NCBI GenBank assembly: GCA_016841825.1
Contig: JAENYK010000013.1
Location: 70,739 to 134,738 of the forward strand
From: Halothermothrix sp.
Lineage (GTDB): Bacteria > Bacillota > Halanaerobiia > DY22613
DNA length: 64,000 nucleotides
Direction of reading: 5' to 3'
Part shown: piece by piece, positions 1-9,288 of the stretch
Layout of the letters: each line of letters begins with the position of its first letter
How positions within the stretch are numbered: position 1 is the stretch's first letter
Made by a program: the position numbers and the translations under genes
The notes under the pieces: generated by a model
Databases searched by the model: none
What the model saw: the letters and a program-made list of their open reading frames with translations, nothing else
What the model was told of the DNA's origin: nothing

Positions 1-950
1 ATTTTGCTAAAGCTTTTTATATAAATAACATTCTCTGTATCAGCCACAGCACGTAATGGTGTAAAAGATTCCTGGGTAAAATAAAGTTCACTTAAGCTAT
101 CATCCTCTACAATGGTTAACCCATAATTTTGACTCAAATCCAACAATCGCTCCTTTTTCATTGAGGAATAACTATAACCAGTAGGATTTTGAAAATTAGT
201 CATCAGGTATAGGAACCTGGGCTGATATTCTTCCACTTTAGCTTCTAGAATCTTTAAATCTATTCCATCTTCCCTAATAGGAATACTAATAATCCGGGCT
301 CCCCGGGATTTGAAGGCAGATATAGCCCCGGTATAAGTAGGCTCTTCTGTAAAAACTACATCTCCAGGATTTAACATCGCTTTGGAAAGAATATCAATGC
401 CCTGTTGAGCTCCGGAAACCACCTGAATGCTTTTCACCGATGAATCGATATTTTTGGTCGCAAGATAATTCCGAAAAGCTTCCCGAAGGGGTTGGTACCC
501 TAGACTATCCTGATACCCAAAAACTTCACCTCCATCCCTATCCAACACATGATTTATTGCTGTTTTTACATCCTGAATTGGAAAGAGATCGGGATCGGGT
601 GTGGCGGTCGCAAAGCTAATTACATTTTGCTTTAATGAGAGCTGACCTTGATTCATTAATTGAATCTCATCGTCAATAAATACTTCTTCACGGTCAATTT
701 TCTGAATTAAAGGAGCTACATATGTTCCACTACCAACTTTTTTTAACACTAGACCTTCTTCTTCTAGCAATTTGTACGCATTCACAACAGTCACATTATT
801 CACATCCAACAAATTCGCCATTTGACGAATCGGAGGTAACTTTTGATATTCCTCCAAAAACCCCTGATCGATCATTTCTTTTATTTTTTGATAAAGTTGT
901 ATATATAAATGCTGTTCGCTTAACTTATTTAACTTTAGCTGTTCAAACAT
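1..950 (-). CDS. MocR/PdxR-type GntR-aminotransferase fusion regulator, C-terminus cut by window edge
   Basis: Translating the minus strand from an ATG at 950-948 gives 316 uninterrupted codons running off the left edge. The N-terminus (about residues 10-80) is a GntR-type winged helix: LPPIRQMANLLDVNNVTVV, then a KLLEEEGLV recognition segment and the wing GSGTYV. From about residue 105 it is a class I aminotransferase-like domain (GYQDSLGYQPLR, VVSGAQQGIDIL, NFQNPTGY). The last complete codons read SFSK, where the lysine (residue 316) matches the PLP-anchoring lysine of this fold. About 150 C-terminal residues are missing. A GGAGGGG ribosome binding site lies about 7 bases before the ATG. 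MocR/PdxR proteins are PLP-responsive transcription regulators, typically of vitamin B6, GABA or amino-acid genes. The regulated gene cannot be named; the serine dehydratase operon next door is on the same strand, not divergent. Confidence 0.9.
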   Translation of the reverse strand, partial: MFEQLKLNKLSEQHLYIQLYQKIKEMIDQGFLEEYQKLPPIRQMANLLDVNNVTVVNAYKLLEEEGLVLKKVGSGTYVAPLIQKIDREEVFIDDEIQLMNQGQLSLKQNVISFATATPDPDLFPIQDVKTAINHVLDRDGGEVFGYQDSLGYQPLREAFRNYLATKNIDSSVKSIQVVSGAQQGIDILSKAMLNPGDVVFTEEPTYTGAISAFKSRGARIISIPIREDGIDLKILEAKVEEYQPRFLYLMTNFQNPTGYSYSSMKKERLLDLSQNYGLTIVEDDSLSELYFTQESFTPLRAVADTENVIYIKSFSK

Positions 951-1120
951 GAATACACCCCTCCAAAACTTAGTTAATTAATACTCTGCAAGCTATATAA
1001 ACCAAATAATTATTACTCAAATTGTTCCCATACAATTATTATACCATATTTCTGAATGATGTAAAGCTGAAGGCTAAGGATATTAAATTTCTTTATCCCC
1101 ATTAAAGAAGCTGTATGCTA

Positions 1121-1156
1121 AATAAAAGGGGATCTGCCAATATTAGCATCTCCCCT
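1121..1156 (-). terminator. Intrinsic terminator after the serine dehydratase genes
   Basis: On the minus strand AGGGGA pairs with TCCCCT (1127-1132 with 1151-1156), with an inner TGC/GCA stem across a GA/GA internal loop, followed by TTTTATT. It lies about 85 bases past the sdaAA stop and separates that gene from the regulator downstream. Confidence 0.75.
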
Positions 1157-1239
1157 CAAAATTCTCGTGATTATTAACTATAATCTAACTCCAATGGCAT
1201 CTTTATTCCTCCGCTGGATAATTTCAGTCACGTAGATTA

Positions 1240-2130
1240 TTACCTGATTTTCATGCTCCCCAAAAACTTCTCTGCAATCCTTTTCCCGGTTTCCGTATTA
1301 GCAAGACCACCCAGGGAAGTCTCTTTAAGAGTACGTGGTAAGGCATCACCTATCTCATTCATCGCAGAAATCACTTCATCTGCCGGAATAACACTGCCAA
1401 TCCCTGCCAGAGCTAGTTCAGCAGAAGAGATAGCATGAGAAGCTGATAGAGCATTTCTTTTCACACAGGGAACTTCTACCAATCCAGCTACAGGATCACA
1501 GACCAATCCTAACATATTCTTCAAAGCCAGGGCAAAAGCTGCAATCACCTGTTCTGGTGTCCCACCCATCATCTCAACTATTCCACCTGCCGCCATACCA
1601 GTTCCAACACCACATTCAGCCTGACAACCGCCTGCAGCCCCAGATAAAGTAGCTTGTCGGGCTACTACCAATCCCAATCCAGCTGCCGTCAACAATCCAC
1701 GAATGATCTCATCATCGTTCAATCCTTTAACCTCCGCTACAGCCAGAAGCCCGCCAGGGACTATACCACAAGAACCAGCAGTAGGGCCAGCCACAATTTT
1801 ACCCATAGTAGCATTCACCGTCGAAACTGCCAGAGCTTTAGCAAGAGCGATAGAAATTACTCCACCCGCCAAACTCCTACCTTCACGGATAACCTTTGCC
1901 ATTCGAAAGGCTTCGTCACTAATCATTCCACTTTGGGTAGGTTCAGTCTGCTGCATTCCCTTTTCTGCAGCCTCCTTCATCACCTTCAAATTATTTGCCA
2001 TTCGTTGATAGACTTCTTCTCTGGTAAGATCACTATTTTTCATCTCATATTCAACTACGATATCCGAGATAGTACAGCTTCCTTCATTTGCTTTCCTCAA
2101 CAAATCTTCAATTGTATAAAATACAGGCAT
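1240..2130 (-). CDS. sdaAA: L-serine dehydratase, iron-sulfur-dependent, alpha subunit
   Basis: 296 aa. It converts L-serine to pyruvate and ammonia in the cytoplasm, using a [4Fe-4S] cluster rather than PLP. The cluster-type cysteines are visible in GPTAGSCGIVPG, GGCQAECGVGTG, GLVCDPVAG and VEVPCVKRN, and the GSCG and GLVCDP motifs are typical of the alpha chain. Length matches the family (about 290 aa). The start MPVFYTIEDLL follows a GAGGGTG site. The beta chain gene lies upstream on the same strand with an unusually wide 188-base spacer in which I see no terminator, so co-transcription is likely. The enzyme suits amino-acid fermentation in an anaerobe and would be oxygen-sensitive. Confidence 0.96.
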   Translation of the reverse strand: MPVFYTIEDLLRKANEGSCTISDIVVEYEMKNSDLTREEVYQRMANNLKVMKEAAEKGMQQTEPTQSGMISDEAFRMAKVIREGRSLAGGVISIALAKALAVSTVNATMGKIVAGPTAGSCGIVPGGLLAVAEVKGLNDDEIIRGLLTAAGLGLVVARQATLSGAAGGCQAECGVGTGMAAGGIVEMMGGTPEQVIAAFALALKNMLGLVCDPVAGLVEVPCVKRNALSASHAISSAELALAGIGSVIPADEVISAMNEIGDALPRTLKETSLGGLANTETGKRIAEKFLGSMKIR

Positions 2131-2318
2131 CTTTAGTCACCCTCTCTTGAACATAAATTATCAAAAAATTCTTCATTCAGGTCAACCAGAATCATTTAAC
2201 ACAGAACCATCAATTAAAGTCACATTAACAGTACGCGATTAACAGCTTCAGAAGGAGATTTGCCTCCGGTTAGAATTCGTAAACTATAGTAGCGAATATA
2301 TAATAATAGTATACTACT

Positions 2319-2987
2319 CTAAATAGGTTCGATAAATCGACAAATCTTCACCCCAATAAAGGAATTAACCTCTCGAATCACTTCAGCAGGTACATTTTGA
2401 TCTGTTTGAACCACCATCGAACTCAAAGCTCCCCGATCCTCACGAAAAACCTCCATAAAGGCAATATTAACTCCATTTAAAGCTAATGTAGAAGTCACCT
2501 TGGCAATTACTCCGGGTTTATCTAGATGTAAAATCCAGATTGTCGGATACTTACCGGTCAGATTTACTTTAAAACGATCGATCTTTGTAATCACAATCTC
2601 TCCCCCACCTACAGATGAACCAATAACTTGCAAGGTTGAATCATCTGCCCGAGTCAATTCTATCTTAATTGTGTTGGGGTGAGCGTTAGGGGCTTCAAAG
2701 CGGTGGAATTCCACATGGATATCCTTGTTAGCAGCACTCTCCAATGAAGTTCGAATCCGTTCATCATCCAGACGATATCCCAGCAATCCACCAACTACAG
2801 CAATATCGGTTCCATGCCCTTTAAATGTCTCGGCAAATGATCCATAGAAATAAATCTTCATCTCTTTAGGTTCTTCATTTAAAAGTTTCCTTGCCAGATT
2901 ACCAATTCGTACCGCACCCGCTGTGTGAGAACTGGATGGACCAATCATTATTGGTCCCATAACCTCAAATATGCTTAATTTCTCCAT
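2319..2987 (-). CDS. sdaAB: L-serine dehydratase, iron-sulfur-dependent, beta subunit
   Basis: 222 aa. The N-terminal SDH-beta domain (about 1-140) carries the diagnostic IGPSSSHTAGAVRIGNLAR segment; the C-terminal 70 residues form an ACT domain (ILHLDKPGVIAKVTSTLALNGVNIAFMEVFRE), the small-molecule-sensing module of this subunit. It pairs with the alpha chain encoded downstream. The ATG follows AGGAGATG at good spacing. The order beta then alpha and the length are as in two-subunit serine dehydratases of Firmicutes. The far end of this window carries serine synthesis genes, so the organism appears able both to make and to degrade serine. Confidence 0.96.
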   Translation of the reverse strand: MEKLSIFEVMGPIMIGPSSSHTAGAVRIGNLARKLLNEEPKEMKIYFYGSFAETFKGHGTDIAVVGGLLGYRLDDERIRTSLESAANKDIHVEFHRFEAPNAHPNTIKIELTRADDSTLQVIGSSVGGGEIVITKIDRFKVNLTGKYPTIWILHLDKPGVIAKVTSTLALNGVNIAFMEVFREDRGALSSMVVQTDQNVPAEVIREVNSFIGVKICRFIEPI

Positions 2988-3212
2988 TAAAATTCATCTC
3001 CTGTTATATGAAATCACCCCTATTATATACTAACACTTATCATAATTCTAGTCGTAGAAAAGAATATTTAAAAATTTCTCCTAAGTCAAATATCAGATAC
3101 TTTAGAGTAATGAACTATCTCTCTAAGTAGTTTATTTATTTCTTTAAATAATTTGGGAACAAATTTATATTATTAACGTCTAAAACTATATATTCCAAAA
3201 GGAGATGATAGC

Positions 3213-3968
3213 GTGAAAAAAATAAAACCCATTTTCATTATCACACTTTTGCTATCCTTAGCTGTAGTTTTTACCGTTTCTGCCGAAGACCTAAAAACTA
3301 TCTTTGGAGACAAACCAATTGACCAAGCTGCCAAAGTTGTCAGTACCCAGGGAATTACTGTCAATACTATAAACTTTTCTACTCTCAATTCTTCCGAATT
3401 ACCAACTGATATTCATGAACAGATCGAGTCACTCAAAAAGCAAAAAGGATTTGCCTTTTTCCAGACCAAACAAGGTGAGATCATTCTGGCTGTTTTTGCA
3501 GGTGAAAAGCGAACCGGCGGCTATTCCATCGAGATTGTAAAAGTTGAAGATAACGAAGGAATTACAAACGTTATAGCTAAAGAAATCTCACCCAAAAGTA
3601 CGGATTTTGTTACTATGGCCTTTACCTATCCATACACAGTCGTAAAAGTCAGTGGCGTAACCACTAACTTTAAAATTACTAATGCTCAAGGAGATATTTA
3701 TCTACAACTAATAGAAAATTCCACTACTAAATCTGAATCGATCAACCATATATCTTCTGCAGATGCTCTTCGAATGGACACCTTACAGTTCATTACCAAT
3801 GCCTGGGCCAATCGGCTACTTGAGCTCCAGGAACAGATGGACAGCTCCAATATTACCGAGGCAGAAGAAATGCTCTTAAGAGCTGAATGGAATTTTGTTT
3901 GGGAACAATGGGAAAAATATCAAAGAGAATTAGATCTCTTGACCAAAAAGTTGACATCCCCTAACTAA
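3213..3968 (+). CDS. Secreted protein with PrcB C-terminal-like domain
   Basis: 251 aa from a GTG codon, chosen because AAAGGAGATGATAGC precedes it. Residues 1-24 form a signal peptide (KK, hydrophobic core, VSA before EDL), so the mature protein is probably secreted or held at the cell surface; no lipobox cysteine is seen. Residues about 84-155 contain FAGEKRTGGYSIEIVKVE, the hallmark of the PrcB_C family, named after a protein associated with a treponemal protease complex. The C-terminal 60 residues are predicted helical (LLELQEQMDSSNITEAEEMLLRAEW). It is an isolated plus-strand gene with its own terminator. The function of the family in Firmicutes is not known to me. Confidence 0.75.
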   Translation: MKKIKPIFIITLLLSLAVVFTVSAEDLKTIFGDKPIDQAAKVVSTQGITVNTINFSTLNSSELPTDIHEQIESLKKQKGFAFFQTKQGEIILAVFAGEKRTGGYSIEIVKVEDNEGITNVIAKEISPKSTDFVTMAFTYPYTVVKVSGVTTNFKITNAQGDIYLQLIENSTTKSESINHISSADALRMDTLQFITNAWANRLLELQEQMDSSNITEAEEMLLRAEWNFVWEQWEKYQRELDLLTKKLTSPN

Positions 3969-4008
3969 AACTCCATGCCCAACTTAATTTCATTCATTTA
4001 TCATAAAT

Positions 4009-4046
4009 ATACCTCTAAGTTCAGCTTAGAGGTATTACTTTTTCTC
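4009..4046 (+). terminator. Intrinsic terminator of the PrcB-domain gene
   Basis: Perfect 11-bp stem ATACCTCTAAG/CTTAGAGGTAT with a 5-base loop (4009-4035), followed by TACTTTTTCT. It lies 40 bases after the stop codon. Confidence 0.9.
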
Positions 4047-4059
4047 ATCTATAATGCAT

Positions 4060-4096
4060 AAAAAGCCTCTAAAGGTCGCCCTTCAGAGACTTTTTA
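4060..4096 (-). terminator. Intrinsic terminator of the first MFS gene
   Basis: Minus-strand hairpin AAAAAG-T-CTCT-GAAGG / CCTTT-AGAG-G-CTTTTT with loop GCGA, starting immediately after the stop codon of the transporter gene and ending in a T run. Together with the plus-strand hairpin just to the left it makes a convergent terminator pair. Confidence 0.85.
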
Positions 4097-5338
4097 TCAT
4101 TTTGTACCAATTGTTGCCTGAGTACCAGTACCAGTATATTCATAATCCAGACTATATGCTTTTTTATAAATAATTGGCAGTACCAGAGCAACTCCCAAAA
4201 TCACAGCTGTCATCAATAATGCTGTATCCATTCCCCAATAATCATTAACATATCCGATAATTGGACTTCCCAATGCATATACTACTTTCTTGACTAGCTG
4301 ACGTAATGATAGAATAGTAGCCCGCTGCCCCGGATTAGTCCGACGATTTAGATAACCACTAATTAACGTTGGAATATACCCGCTAGCTATATATGGTAAA
4401 ATAAAGAGAATAATAACCAGATTATGTTTAAAGACCATCATACCCAAAACCGTAATCATCACCATCCCGGGAATTAAATAAAACATCTTCTCATAACCCA
4501 ATCTTTTAATTCCTTCAGATGTATAATTCGAAAACACAGCAGAAACCAAAAATAATATCGTATAAATAATTCCGGAAACCATAACTGGTAAACCCAAACC
4601 TTCTTTAATATATGCCTGGAAATAATCCTCACCAGTAACCAGACCTAAAGAAAGAATAGCTGTAAAGATCAAAAACCATCTGATCTCCACTCGCTGCACA
4701 GAGATTTTTATAGCATTTTTCAAAGTCATATAGTATTGCCGATAATATTCCTTTTGGGTTCTTTCTCCCCTCCGGTACTCTTTAGTTGGCTCTACTAAAG
4801 TCAAACATATACCAAAAGCAATCATCGAAAAAACTGCTGCCACATAGAATGGCAACTCCCACGCTGCCTGTGCCATAAAACCAGCCACGAAAATTAACGT
4901 AGCCGAAACTCCAAACTGTATCCCGCGCATCTTTCCAAATATCTTCTCATATTGGTCTTCAGCATTGTACATCTCCAGACTCTCATAAACAAAGGCTGTA
5001 TCCGCACCAGAGATAAACGCTTGAGCCAATGCTATAAATACTTCAGCAATCAAAAAACCTAAAAACCCATTGGAAACAGAGAAGATTAAACACGATATCG
5101 AAAAAGATGAAGTACCCAACATTAAATTATACCGATGTCCCACTATATCCGATAAAATTCCCGTTGGCACTTCAATTATAAGACCAATCACTCGCTGAAT
5201 TGCTGATAATAAAAGAATCTCTCCCATCGTCATTCCCCGATCTAACATAAAAAAGATCAAAATCGGATTAAGTATGTTGAAAACAGTGAAAAATTTGAAA
5301 TAATAAAATTTGCGAATGTTGGATTCCCATTGGCTCAT
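4097..5338 (-). CDS. Major facilitator superfamily transporter
   Basis: 413 aa when started at MSQWESNIRKF. That ATG (5338) has GGGAG 8-9 bases upstream, whereas an in-frame ATG 33 bases earlier has no visible site, so I prefer the shorter form. About twelve hydrophobic segments are visible with the MFS signature between helices 2 and 3 (GILSDIVGHRYNLMLG). Another loop reads GADTAFVYESLEMYNAEDQYEKIFGKMRG, as in drug/sugar-type exporters related to the YwoG/YfmO group. Substrate cannot be told. It is the last of three consecutive but non-paralogous MFS genes on this strand. Confidence 0.85.
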   Translation of the reverse strand: MSQWESNIRKFYYFKFFTVFNILNPILIFFMLDRGMTMGEILLLSAIQRVIGLIIEVPTGILSDIVGHRYNLMLGTSSFSISCLIFSVSNGFLGFLIAEVFIALAQAFISGADTAFVYESLEMYNAEDQYEKIFGKMRGIQFGVSATLIFVAGFMAQAAWELPFYVAAVFSMIAFGICLTLVEPTKEYRRGERTQKEYYRQYYMTLKNAIKISVQRVEIRWFLIFTAILSLGLVTGEDYFQAYIKEGLGLPVMVSGIIYTILFLVSAVFSNYTSEGIKRLGYEKMFYLIPGMVMITVLGMMVFKHNLVIILFILPYIASGYIPTLISGYLNRRTNPGQRATILSLRQLVKKVVYALGSPIIGYVNDYWGMDTALLMTAVILGVALVLPIIYKKAYSLDYEYTGTGTQATIGTK

Positions 5339-5643
5339 ATCTAATTCTCCCTTCAGTTTTAACCTTAACATTATATTCTACACCATTTATTAATTCTCCT
5401 TTTATTTATTGGAATTTTTATAAAAAAATTTGATTTTAGTAATCCCTTGCCCAATGGCAATCTCTAATCCTTTCTTTTATAAAACATTTATCTATTTATA
5501 GTTATAATTTTTGATGATACACAGATAATTATTTCCTATTGATCTATTATTCAGATATTTTTACTTATTTTTATTGCATTATCCTTTATTTCTATAATTT
5601 GGTTATGCAATATTTTACCTCTCCCCGAAAACTTTCAAAAAAA
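5339..5643. other. AT-rich gene-free spacer with a possible minus-strand promoter
   Basis: No gene seen. On the minus strand TTGCCA (5460-5455) and TAAAAT (5438-5433), 16 bases apart, form a plausible promoter for the MFS gene at 4097-5338. A GGAG site followed by a two-codon start-stop (ATG GTG TAG) lies between this promoter and the transporter start; its meaning, if any, is unclear. Confidence 0.35.
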
Positions 5644-6777
5644 TTATTTCACCCTTACAGTCCTTTTTATGATTACCAAAATCCCTAGTGAAAACAGAGC
5701 CAACCCGGAAGCTACCAAAAATAACACTTGATAATTCCACCAATCATATAAATATCCACCCAATATACTTCCTAATACTGATGCTACTCCAAAGGCGATT
5801 GCCCAGAGCAATGTTTGAGCTGATGTTGCAAAATCATGAGATAATATCCGATCTACATAAGTAACAGATGAGATGTAGAAAAATCCAAAAGTAATTCCAT
5901 GCAGAGCCTGAAGGAACATAATTTGAATTACTAATGTTGACCTTGCATATAAAAACCAACGTAGAGCAGAGGTAAATGCACTAATCATTAATAGACGACA
6001 TGGTTGAGTAATAGATTTCCCTTTTCCCAGACAATAATAAACAATTACTTCAGAAATTCCCGCAATAGTTAATGCCCAACCAAGAGTAACTTCATTTCCA
6101 ATTTTTTCCTTAACAAATAATCCGAAAAATCCATCTATAATAAATGCCCCTGTCTGTAAAAATAGAATTGCCGCTAAAAATAGCAAAAAATCTTTATATC
6201 TCAACAGACACCAAAAGTCTTTGATCTTTAATTTACCTTTGGTAAAACTACATCTTCGCTGTGGTAGTACAAAAGCAATTCCACAAGCCAATAAAGTAAA
6301 CAGAGTATAGACAGCAAACAGATTCTGTAAATTTGACTGATTAAAATAATATCCCATGAAAAATACAGATACTGACAGACCTAAGCCACCCCACAAACGA
6401 ATCTGACTATATCTCCTTCCATCTCCATTCAGCTCAATCATCACAATACTATCAGCAACGGGAACGATTGGACTTTTAAAAAATCCATACATTCCGATAA
6501 TTAGAAAGATCCAATAAAAATTATCCCTCACTGAGACCAGAAAAAAAAGAATTGCTGAGAAAGATAATAGTATTTTTAGTAAACTTTTGCGCATTCGAAA
6601 AATATCACACAAACAACCCCAGATAGGCTGACTCAAGATCATTACAACCGCTGAAAGGGCTTTGATTGTTCCAATCTCTAGTCCAGTTAAACCAATATCC
6701 CGAAAATATAAATTCAAGAAATGATGGGTTGTAAAGCTGACATAGAGCATAAAATAAAACAATTTATACCTCAACAT
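5644..6777 (-). CDS. MFS transporter, MFS_1-like (LacY/nucleoside-symporter-like) family
   Basis: 377 aa integral membrane protein. The N-terminus YKLFYFMLYVSFTTHHFLNLYFRDIGLTGLEIGTI and the loop GCLCDIFRMRKSLLK match the MFS_1-like group that includes sugar and nucleoside proton symporters. A conserved VADSIVMIELNGDGRRYSQIRLWGGLG segment follows helix 4, and LHGITFGFFYISSVTYVDR lies in the second half. The start follows GAGGAGTGGG. It lies 45 bases downstream of another MFS gene, probably in the same transcript. Substrate unknown. Confidence 0.85.
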   Translation of the reverse strand: MLRYKLFYFMLYVSFTTHHFLNLYFRDIGLTGLEIGTIKALSAVVMILSQPIWGCLCDIFRMRKSLLKILLSFSAILFFLVSVRDNFYWIFLIIGMYGFFKSPIVPVADSIVMIELNGDGRRYSQIRLWGGLGLSVSVFFMGYYFNQSNLQNLFAVYTLFTLLACGIAFVLPQRRCSFTKGKLKIKDFWCLLRYKDFLLFLAAILFLQTGAFIIDGFFGLFVKEKIGNEVTLGWALTIAGISEVIVYYCLGKGKSITQPCRLLMISAFTSALRWFLYARSTLVIQIMFLQALHGITFGFFYISSVTYVDRILSHDFATSAQTLLWAIAFGVASVLGSILGGYLYDWWNYQVLFLVASGLALFSLGILVIIKRTVRVK

Positions 6778-6822
6778 TAAAACCCACTCCTCTTTCCCAG
6801 ATGTCTATACAATCTCTATTCT

Positions 6823-8025
6823 TCATCCTATATTATTATTCGAAAATTTAATTCCCCGAAGAAGAATTGAAATAATTATCGGAGCTGGAATTAAAAAAGC
6901 CAGATAAATCCTCAAACGAGTAACATCCATCTCATGCCCCAATAAAAGATAGAATAATAAAATACTAAGAATCCTCCCCAGATTCAAAGGTATTTCTCTG
7001 GCAACAATATACTCAATCCGTAAATCTTCATCAATTGTGTCGGTTTCGATAACTTTAAAACTGAGGCTTTCAAAAGGAATGTCAAAAAATGGATCAAAAA
7101 TTCCGGTTAATACCCCAAAGACTAAAATACCTATCCAATCACTCCGCCAGAGCAAAACTAATAACGCTCCCACCAACATTATACTACTTGTATGAATATA
7201 GCATGGACGTTTATCAGGTTTCACTAAATATGCTAATGCATAAGCACTAATTAAAGTTAATACTCCCATTCCTAAAGAAAAACTACCCAGAATGAACTCC
7301 CGTCCACTGGCTAAAAAAACTAATAAAGCAGTAAGAAAACTAAAAATTCCTGTGCGAATTCCATAGAATCCAATAATTCCTAAGACTCTACGCCAATTTG
7401 GATCAGGGTTCTTCAATACCTTCCATACACAATACGGTCCAGGGCAAAATCGAGGATGAATAAAAAAACTCAAAATCTCCACCCCAATAAATAGACCTAC
7501 TGTAATCCCAAATATCACCATATATCCCTGTAAGTCGGGTAAATTATTGATTATCAGACCGGAGATAAATGGAGCAATCATGCCAAAAAAAGACGCTGAA
7601 AAACCATTGATTCCATTAAAATAATCTCTCGTATTATCTTCCGTAAGGTCAAAAACTAAAACATGCTCTGCCAGATGATAAAAACCTACTCCAATTCCCT
7701 TAAACATCCCCAAAGGAATAATATAGTTCACCGTATCCTGTTTGATCAACAATACGATTAAATAAAAGATAGTATGAATGATTATTCCAATTCTGATACA
7801 CCATAATCGATCATAATTACGGGCCAGCCAACCTGAAAAAAGAAAAGTAATCGGAACTACAGAAAACAAAAAAAGATTAAAAATTGCCAATACCTGCAGA
7901 TCTTTAGATACACGCCAGAGATAGATATTAACAAAAATATTAGATAGCTGAATTCCTAAAGTCAAAAGACCGTGAACTAACAACAAAATCTTACCCCCAC
8001 CACCAATTTTCTTCAAAATTTGCAT
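6823..8025 (-). CDS. MFS transporter of unknown substrate
   Basis: 400 aa with roughly twelve membrane segments. It has an MFS-like loop 2-3 (FSGWLARNYDRLWCIRIG) and a LAEHVLVFDLTEDNTRDYFNGINGF segment, reminiscent of YxiO/YqgE-like MFS proteins of bacilli. The start MQILKKIGGGGK follows GAGGTGAAAACTGATC. It is first of the two closely spaced MFS genes (45-base gap to the next). The upstream spacer carries only the terminator of mnmH, so its promoter must lie within about 8030-8160. No regulator or enzyme gene nearby hints at the substrate. Confidence 0.8.
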   Translation of the reverse strand: MQILKKIGGGGKILLLVHGLLTLGIQLSNIFVNIYLWRVSKDLQVLAIFNLFLFSVVPITFLFSGWLARNYDRLWCIRIGIIIHTIFYLIVLLIKQDTVNYIIPLGMFKGIGVGFYHLAEHVLVFDLTEDNTRDYFNGINGFSASFFGMIAPFISGLIINNLPDLQGYMVIFGITVGLFIGVEILSFFIHPRFCPGPYCVWKVLKNPDPNWRRVLGIIGFYGIRTGIFSFLTALLVFLASGREFILGSFSLGMGVLTLISAYALAYLVKPDKRPCYIHTSSIMLVGALLVLLWRSDWIGILVFGVLTGIFDPFFDIPFESLSFKVIETDTIDEDLRIEYIVAREIPLNLGRILSILLFYLLLGHEMDVTRLRIYLAFLIPAPIIISILLRGIKFSNNNIG

Positions 8026-8161
8026 GATCAGTTTTCACCTCATTAATTTTGGCCTACTTATCTAGTTTGCCAGCACAAGGCGTTTCCATACCTGATTGTC
8101 CAACTCTAGCGTGGGTATTTTCCTCCATTTTAATGTCACCAGATAATAGTGGGATTGCAAA

Positions 8162-8191
8162 TAAAAAACACCCACCTAGTCAGGTAAGTGT
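8162..8191 (-). terminator. Intrinsic terminator of the mnmH operon
   Basis: Minus-strand hairpin ACACTTACCT-GACT-AGGTGGGTGT (two G-U pairs) followed by TTTTTTAT. It begins at the mnmH stop codon and closes the ymfF-ymfH-mnmH transcript. Confidence 0.88.
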
Positions 8192-9288
8192 TAGTTTCCA
8201 CATTCGCATAATTCACTCGCGATCTCAAAACTGGATTGAAGAAACTGATCAATCATGTTTACACCTTGATCTAAATCATCAACATCTATCTCTAACTCAA
8301 AGTCATACATGTTTTGAGAGTGTTGATAGAGAGGATCATAGTACTCAGTTAACAAAACTGAAGTCACATAATGCAAATCTTTGCGCCATAAAGCCATTAC
8401 AACCTCTTCAAAACCAGCTTTACCAATACGCTGGACTAACTTCTTTTGAATAGCCTGTAAAGATTTATGACAGGTCTCCAAAAATTCCTGATTTATTCCA
8501 TTCACTACATATTCTCTAATAATTCTCTCTGCCCGCACATCTAAAGATGCATTCACCAAAATTGGAATACCTTGCTCTTTTTTCATGAACAAAAAATCAG
8601 GCATATTCACTCTGCCTATCCGCTTACTTTCTGCCTCCAAAAGAATATAAGGTTGATCTTTCAGTTCTTCCAATCTGTTGTATAGCAAAGCATCAAACTG
8701 CTTTTGATTTCGCACATCCTTGATTCCTATACTCCCAAAAGCAGACCCCCGATGACCTGCCAATCCTTCCAGATCAAGAACTGGATGACCTTTTTTTGCT
8801 AACTTTTCCAAAATCATGGTTTTACCTGAACCAGTATACCCATGCAGGACTATCGCTTTAGCGGATAAATAATAATTTGCTAACCGATCTAAAATATAGG
8901 TTCGATAAGCTTTATACCCACCTTCCAATCGATAACCTGAGATCATCATCATCTTTAAAATTGAGCAGAGATTCTTACTCCTTTCACCACCACGCCAACA
9001 AAAAATTATTGGTGTCTTGTTATCAGCCGCCTCTTTAACCTGTCTGACCAACCCGGGTAATTTAGGTGCAACAACCTCCAGACCTACTTCCCTGGCTTTT
9101 TCTGGATTCTGTTGTTTATACACAGTCCCAATTCTGGAACGCTCTGCATCAGTAAATAAGGGGATATTTACAGCACCAGGAATGGTTGCATCAGTATATT
9201 CTGAAGGTGAACGCACATCAATAAATATATGATCTTTAATCTGTAGAGCATCTTGAACCTTGATTGTTTTCACGATATTTCCCTTCAT
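8191..9288 (-). CDS. mnmH: tRNA 2-selenouridine synthase (rhodanese plus P-loop domain)
   Basis: 365 aa. This enzyme replaces the sulfur of 2-thiouridine at the tRNA wobble position with selenium, using selenophosphate. The N-terminal rhodanese-like domain (about 10-135) ends in FCWRGGERSKN, with the catalytic cysteine at residue 97, the same number as in the E. coli enzyme. The P-loop domain starts at VLHGYTGSGKT (about 148-157) and includes DLEGLAGHRGSAFG. Length is typical. The start codon overlaps the stop of the upstream peptidase gene (ATGA), so the two are translationally coupled. Selenophosphate synthetase (selD) is required for activity and is not in the window. Also called selU or ybbB. 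Confidence 0.95.
   Translation of the reverse strand: MKGNIVKTIKVQDALQIKDHIFIDVRSPSEYTDATIPGAVNIPLFTDAERSRIGTVYKQQNPEKAREVGLEVVAPKLPGLVRQVKEAADNKTPIIFCWRGGERSKNLCSILKMMMISGYRLEGGYKAYRTYILDRLANYYLSAKAIVLHGYTGSGKTMILEKLAKKGHPVLDLEGLAGHRGSAFGSIGIKDVRNQKQFDALLYNRLEELKDQPYILLEAESKRIGRVNMPDFLFMKKEQGIPILVNASLDVRAERIIREYVVNGINQEFLETCHKSLQAIQKKLVQRIGKAGFEEVVMALWRKDLHYVTSVLLTEYYDPLYQHSQNMYDFELEIDVDDLDQGVNMIDQFLQSSFEIASELCECGN

Noticed and set aside
722-952. 76-codon plus-strand frame at the left edge
   Set aside because: It is the antisense shadow of the MocR/PdxR regulator, which is open to the edge on the minus strand and carries clear motifs and a ribosome binding site.
1654-2136. 160-codon plus-strand frame over sdaAA
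   Set aside because: It is opposite the conserved serine dehydratase alpha chain, with low-complexity Ser/His/Thr-rich translation and no ribosome binding site.
8049-8453. 134-codon plus-strand frame near mnmH
   Set aside because: It overlaps the mnmH terminator and C-terminus in antisense, has no ribosome binding site and no family resemblance.
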